In this document: positions 6,246 through 8,341 of the stretch, in pieces | Layout: each line of letters begins with the position of its first letter | Position numbering within the stretch: position 1 is the stretch's first letter | Assembly: GCA_030638105.1 (NCBI GenBank) | Contig: DAOWFF010000033.1 | Location: forward strand, 1 to 8,341 | Origin: an archaeon | GTDB lineage: Archaea; Nanobdellota; Nanobdellia; Pacearchaeales; GW2011-AR1 | Length of the DNA stretch: 8,341 nucleotides | Direction: 5' to 3' | Program-made: the position numbers and the translations under genes | Notes under the pieces: generated by a model | Told to the model about the DNA's origin: nothing | Databases searched by the model: none | The model's input: the letters and a program-made list of their open reading frames with translations, nothing else

Positions 6246-6713
6246 ATGATAATCAACTTGGATGATTTAACAATAAATGCTCCTATGAACCCAACAAGAG
6301 AATGGAATCTTAATGGTAGAGATTGGGAAAATTACAGAGTGGAAGGAATGCTAAATGGTGTTCTTGTTGGTCATGTAACAATCTCTCGGGGATTAAATTG
6401 TGTTGAAGGGCATAGCGATAAATTTTTTTTAGATACTTTAAAAAATCCTCCAATCCCAAAACCATTTGTAGGTTATCAAGAAACAAAGGAACAGTTTAGA
6501 GGAAATGGAATTTGTGGCAGATTAATTGTTTTGGCAAATGAATTTTATCGTGGAAAATTAGGGACAACATTATATTCTGATACTCATTTTGTAATTTCTT
6601 TTAAAGAACAATCCAAGCAAGTATGGAGAAAATTACAAAAGCAAGGATTGGTCGTCTTTGAGCCGTATGTTCAGGAATCGGGGGAACAAAAAGACCGGTG
6701 GCGTGTCCTTTAA
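6246..6713 (+). CDS. GNAT-family N-acetyltransferase-like protein
   Basis: The 155-aa protein looks like a GNAT-fold acetyltransferase, which would move an acetyl group from acetyl-CoA to an unknown amine. Residues 31-48 form the paired early strands (VEGMLNGVLVGHVTISRG). FVGYQETKEQFRGNGICGRL (74-93) is the substrate strand plus the acetyl-CoA pyrophosphate loop, R85-G-N-G-I-C-G91, matching the Q/RxxGxG/A motif. GTTLYSDT (106-113) corresponds to the next strand, and SKQVWRKLQKQGLVVFEPY (123-141) to the last helix and strand ('W..LQK.GL'). A tryptophan/asparagine-rich N-terminus (15-30) precedes the fold. No partner enzyme is adjacent, so the substrate is unknown. The gene is monocistronic and about 60 nt upstream of the next promoter. 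The domain call rests on motif A and overall order, not on alignment. Confidence 0.78.
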   Translation: MIINLDDLTINAPMNPTREWNLNGRDWENYRVEGMLNGVLVGHVTISRGLNCVEGHSDKFFLDTLKNPPIPKPFVGYQETKEQFRGNGICGRLIVLANEFYRGKLGTTLYSDTHFVISFKEQSKQVWRKLQKQGLVVFEPYVQESGEQKDRWRVL

Positions 6714-6742
6714 ATCCTAACTTCTGAACTGATTTTAATCTG

Positions 6743-6754
6743 ATAAATATAAAA
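6743..6754 (+). promoter_or_regulatory. Box A (TATA) for the 78-aa membrane protein
   Basis: ATAAATATAAAA lies about 26 nt before the ATG at 6777 and is followed by AACTCTCTTTTC. The layout closely resembles the dphB promoter, in which box A is followed by ACTCTTTCT. Confidence 0.65.
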
Positions 6755-6776
6755 ACTCTCTTTTCTTTTATATATT

Positions 6777-7013
6777 ATGCAAGAACTATTAAAAATTTTT
6801 ATTGGAATTTTAGGTTTGATTTTGGGTTTTCCGATTTGTTCTTACCTTGCCAAAAAAACAAAAGAAGAATTAAAATCTGGGAAAAAATGGTTTAAGTTGA
6901 TTATAATTTCTGGATTAATCGTCGGGATTGCTGGTTTGATTTTCGGAAATGATGTTTTACTTTTCACTGGCTTTTTTATGGCGATAGTTGTTAGTAGGAG
7001 TTTGCGGAAATAA
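6777..7013 (+). CDS. Small hydrophobic membrane protein, 78 aa, unknown function
   Basis: The protein has a TM helix at about 5-24 (IFIGILGLILGFPICSYLA), a short charged loop AKKTKEELKSGKKW (25-38), then two closely packed TM segments (about 40-57 and 60-74), ending in SRSLRK. The positive loop after TM1 suggests that the loop is cytoplasmic. From memory, similar small proteins with the KTKEELKSGxKWFK loop occur in related archaeal genomes next to dphB, but I cannot verify this here. It has its own box A and ends 30 nt before dphB, inside whose promoter its stop nearly lies. I cannot assign a function. Confidence 0.82.
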   Translation: MQELLKIFIGILGLILGFPICSYLAKKTKEELKSGKKWFKLIIISGLIVGIAGLIFGNDVLLFTGFFMAIVVSRSLRK

Positions 7014-7014
7014 A

Positions 7015-7023
7015 CTTATAAAC
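7015..7023 (+). promoter_or_regulatory. Box A (TATA) for dphB
   Basis: CTTATAAAC is centred about 25 nt before the dphB ATG at 7044 and starts immediately after the TAA of the preceding gene. The spacing implies a leaderless transcript. Confidence 0.7.
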
Positions 7024-7043
7024 TCTTTCTATCTTTTTTCTTT

Positions 7044-7766
7044 ATGCTTTACATAATTGGTCTTGGGCTAAACGCTTTGGGGATTTCAAAACACGGATTG
7101 GAAATACTTAAAAAATGTAAACGGGTTTATCTTGAAAATTATACTGTTGATTTTCCGTATTCTGCTGGGGAATTAGAGAGCATTATTCGGAAAAAAATAA
7201 TTCCTGCTGACAGGGAATTTGTTGAGGGCTTGGGTCTTGTTGATGAGGCGAAAAAAATAGATATTGCACTTCTTGTTTATGGAAGCCCGTTGACAGCGAC
7301 GACGCACATCTCTTTAATGGAAGAAGCGAAAAATTATCGCGTTAGGTGCAGGGTTATTCATGGTGCATCAATTTTAGACGCCGTCGCTGAGACAGGTCTG
7401 CAAATTTATAAATTCGGAAAAATCGCGAGTATGCCAAAATGGGATGAGAAAAAAAATTTCTCCCCAGATAGTTTTATGAAAATCGTTAAGGAAAATAATT
7501 CCATCCAAGCACATAGTTTAATTTTGATTGACATTGGATTAGAATTTCAAAATGCTTTGGAGCAACTTAAAAAATCTGCTGAAAAATATAAAATCAAATT
7601 AAATAAAATTATTGTTTGTCAGGCATTGGGAACCAAACACAAAAAAATTTTCTACAAAAAAATTGAAGAACTTGAAAATTGCGAGGACATTAAAAATCCG
7701 TATTGTATAATTATTCCGAGCAAATTGCATTTTGTTGAGAAAGAATTTTTAAGTAACCTAAGGTGA
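7044..7766 (+). CDS. dphB: Diphthine synthase (elongation factor 2 diphthamide pathway methyltransferase)
   Basis: DphB methylates the modified histidine of archaeal EF2 with S-adenosylmethionine in the second step of diphthamide synthesis. The protein is 240 aa, slightly shorter than the usual 250-270. Signatures: LYIIGLGLNALGISKHGLEIL (2-22) is the first SAM-pocket block; CKRVYLENYT (25-34); IDIALLVYGSPLTATTH (72-88) is the tetrapyrrole-methylase-like loop; VIHGASILDAVAETGLQIYKFG (about 104-125); and a C-terminal KIIVCQALGT block. The loop has Ser81 where most homologs have Asp (GDP-x-AT), a substitution to check. The start is fixed by the box A about 25 nt upstream. It overlaps the convergent 83-aa gene by 9 nt at the 3' end. 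Together with the upstream EF2-independent tRNA gene dtdA it marks a translation-related neighbourhood. Confidence 0.95.
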   Translation: MLYIIGLGLNALGISKHGLEILKKCKRVYLENYTVDFPYSAGELESIIRKKIIPADREFVEGLGLVDEAKKIDIALLVYGSPLTATTHISLMEEAKNYRVRCRVIHGASILDAVAETGLQIYKFGKIASMPKWDEKKNFSPDSFMKIVKENNSIQAHSLILIDIGLEFQNALEQLKKSAEKYKIKLNKIIVCQALGTKHKKIFYKKIEELENCEDIKNPYCIIIPSKLHFVEKEFLSNLR

Positions 7767-8009
7767 ATAACCAAAACATTCTTGATAAGTTTGTTCTTTA
7801 GCACGAAGCATATCACTTTCAAGAGGGGCGTCATAATCTACTTCATAGTCTTTACACCAACTTCTATCATAAACATTCTCTCTTAAAATTCTCCTAAAAA
7901 TAAAAAGTTTTTCTGGAGAAAGCCCCTTAATTTTATCTTCAATTCTTTGTTTGGCTTCTGTGGGAAGTTCTTTTTCAGGTTGTTCTATCTTTAAACTTAA
8001 TGTTTTCAT
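7758..8009 (-). CDS. Hypothetical protein, 83 aa
   Basis: I do not recognise this protein. It is soluble and predicted mostly helical: EAKQRIEDKIKGLSPEKLFIFRRILRENV (18-46) looks like two helices, followed by an aromatic/acidic segment WCKDYEVDYDAPLESDML (51-68) and a final helix ending in ECFGYSP. Two cysteines (52 and 78) are present without a metal-site pattern. Support for it being real: a box A about 25 nt before the ATG at 8009, a sensible amino-acid mix, and a compact 9-nt overlap with the convergent dphB. Conserved homologs would settle it. Confidence 0.72.
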   Translation of the reverse strand: MKTLSLKIEQPEKELPTEAKQRIEDKIKGLSPEKLFIFRRILRENVYDRSWCKDYEVDYDAPLESDMLRAKEQTYQECFGYSP

Positions 8010-8029
8010 ATAATTTAGAAGATTAATAA

Positions 8030-8038
8030 TTTAAAAAC
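8030..8038 (-). promoter_or_regulatory. Box A (TATA) for the 83-aa gene
   Basis: The minus strand reads TTTTTAAA centred about 25 nt before the ATG at 8009, fitting a leaderless start. It lies in the same divergent gap as the synthetase promoter, about 55 nt away. Confidence 0.5.
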
Positions 8039-8086
8039 CTTTCTATTGTCCGTAACTAAACAATGACAACTACCAAACATCAAAAC

Positions 8087-8097
8087 TTTTTTAAATT
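8087..8097 (+). promoter_or_regulatory. Box A (TATA) for the tRNA synthetase gene
   Basis: TTTTTTAAATT is centred about 25 nt before the ATG at 8117. A second AT-rich motif (TTAAATTTTATAG, 8101-8113) lies closer and would be too near to serve as TATA for this ATG. Confidence 0.5.
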
Positions 8098-8116
8098 GAG
8101 TTAAATTTTATAGAAC

Positions 8117-8341
8117 ATGTATGATTTTAAAAAAACTGAAGAAGGAATTCTGAAATTTTGGAAAAAGGAAAAGATATTTGAAAAACTGCGGGAGAAAAAT
8201 AAAGGGAAAAAAAAATGGAAATTTATTGACGGGCCGATAACTGCGAATAATCCGATGGGGGTGCATCATGCGTGGGGGAGAACTTACAAGGATTTGTTTC
8301 ACAGATTCAAGGCAATGAATGGTTTTGAAATGAGGTATCAG
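8117..8341 (+). CDS. Class I aminoacyl-tRNA synthetase, Ile/Leu/Val family, N-terminal 75 residues (cut by window end)
   Basis: The frame runs from the ATG at 8117 to the last base without a stop. The N-terminus [23 protein letters not shown] (2-24) is the usual 'xxxExxIxxFWxxxxIF' opening of the Ile/Leu/Val synthetases. [13 protein letters not shown] (34-46) matches the first catalytic strand (xxFxDGPPxANG), and [15 protein letters not shown] (56-70) the following helix. In the ungapped alignment the HIGH signature position reads G48-V-H-H51, so the first histidine is replaced by glycine and the glycine by histidine. I recall this [12 protein letters not shown] block in an atypical group variously annotated as isoleucyl- or leucyl-tRNA synthetase. 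The amino acid cannot be decided from this fragment. A box A about 25 nt upstream supports the start. Confidence 0.88.
   Translation, partial: MYDFKKTEEGILKFWKKEKIFEKLREKNKGKKKWKFIDGPITANNPMGVHHAWGRTYKDLFHRFKAMNGFEMRYQ

Noticed and set aside
8108..8302. Minus-strand open frame over the synthetase start
   Set aside because: It lies antisense to a conserved synthetase N-terminus and its product is a Phe/Pro low-complexity string from complemented AAA/GAA codons.
1..8341. CRISPR array, tRNA, rRNA or insertion sequence
   Set aside because: I looked for regularly spaced repeats, a tRNA TTCRANNC/CCA pattern, rRNA-like G+C-rich blocks and transposase motifs and saw none; the only direct repeat is the pair at 2037-2108.

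Overview
The window reads as a piece of an AT-rich (roughly 30% GC) archaeal chromosome, most plausibly a small-genome DPANN lineage of the Woesearchaeota/Pacearchaeota type. Three things point there. Two proteins are archaeal by family: the diphthine synthase DphB and the archaeal/plant-type D-aminoacyl-tRNA deacylase DtdA (DTD2). Several genes carry a TATA-like box A centred about 24-26 nt before the start codon, the layout of leaderless archaeal mRNAs. The tRNA synthetase begins with a short N-terminus of the kind seen in Ile/Leu/Val-type enzymes. The lineage call is inference; no rRNA is present.

Left part (1-4187): a plus-strand two-ended membrane protein, open at the left window edge and with distinct codon use, converges with a minus-strand four-gene cluster. 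In transcription order the cluster is a two-TM K+ channel, a CPA2/KefB-like cation:proton antiporter with a C-terminal TrkA-N/RCK domain, a bacterial-PH-domain membrane protein, and a single-pass anchored beta-rich surface protein with an internal duplication. Spacing is 6 nt between the first two and a 20-nt overlap between the last two, so this is probably one operon for K+/pH homeostasis at the envelope. The antiporter/PH junction carries a 34-nt direct repeat in a 38-bp tandem duplication that changes how the start of the PH gene should be called.

Middle part (4188-6245): an unrecognised 184-aa soluble protein with its own box A, a roughly 200-nt intergenic stretch with one G+C-rich hairpin, then a minus-strand pair in which dtdA is followed by an acidic/basic helical 86-aa protein through a TAATG stop/start overlap. 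A 150-nt divergent intergenic region separates this pair from the plus-strand genes.

Right part (6246-8341): a GNAT-like acetyltransferase, a 78-aa hydrophobic protein, dphB, a convergent 83-aa hypothetical gene, and the N-terminus of a class I aminoacyl-tRNA synthetase (Ile/Leu/Val family) running off the right edge. dtdA, dphB and the synthetase all serve translation fidelity, although they are transcribed as separate units.

No tRNA, rRNA, CRISPR array, transposase or origin was seen. The most distinctive candidates for new biology are the channel/antiporter/PH/surface-protein operon, the start-moving tandem duplication, the dtdA-coupled helical protein and the synthetase with an altered HIGH signature.
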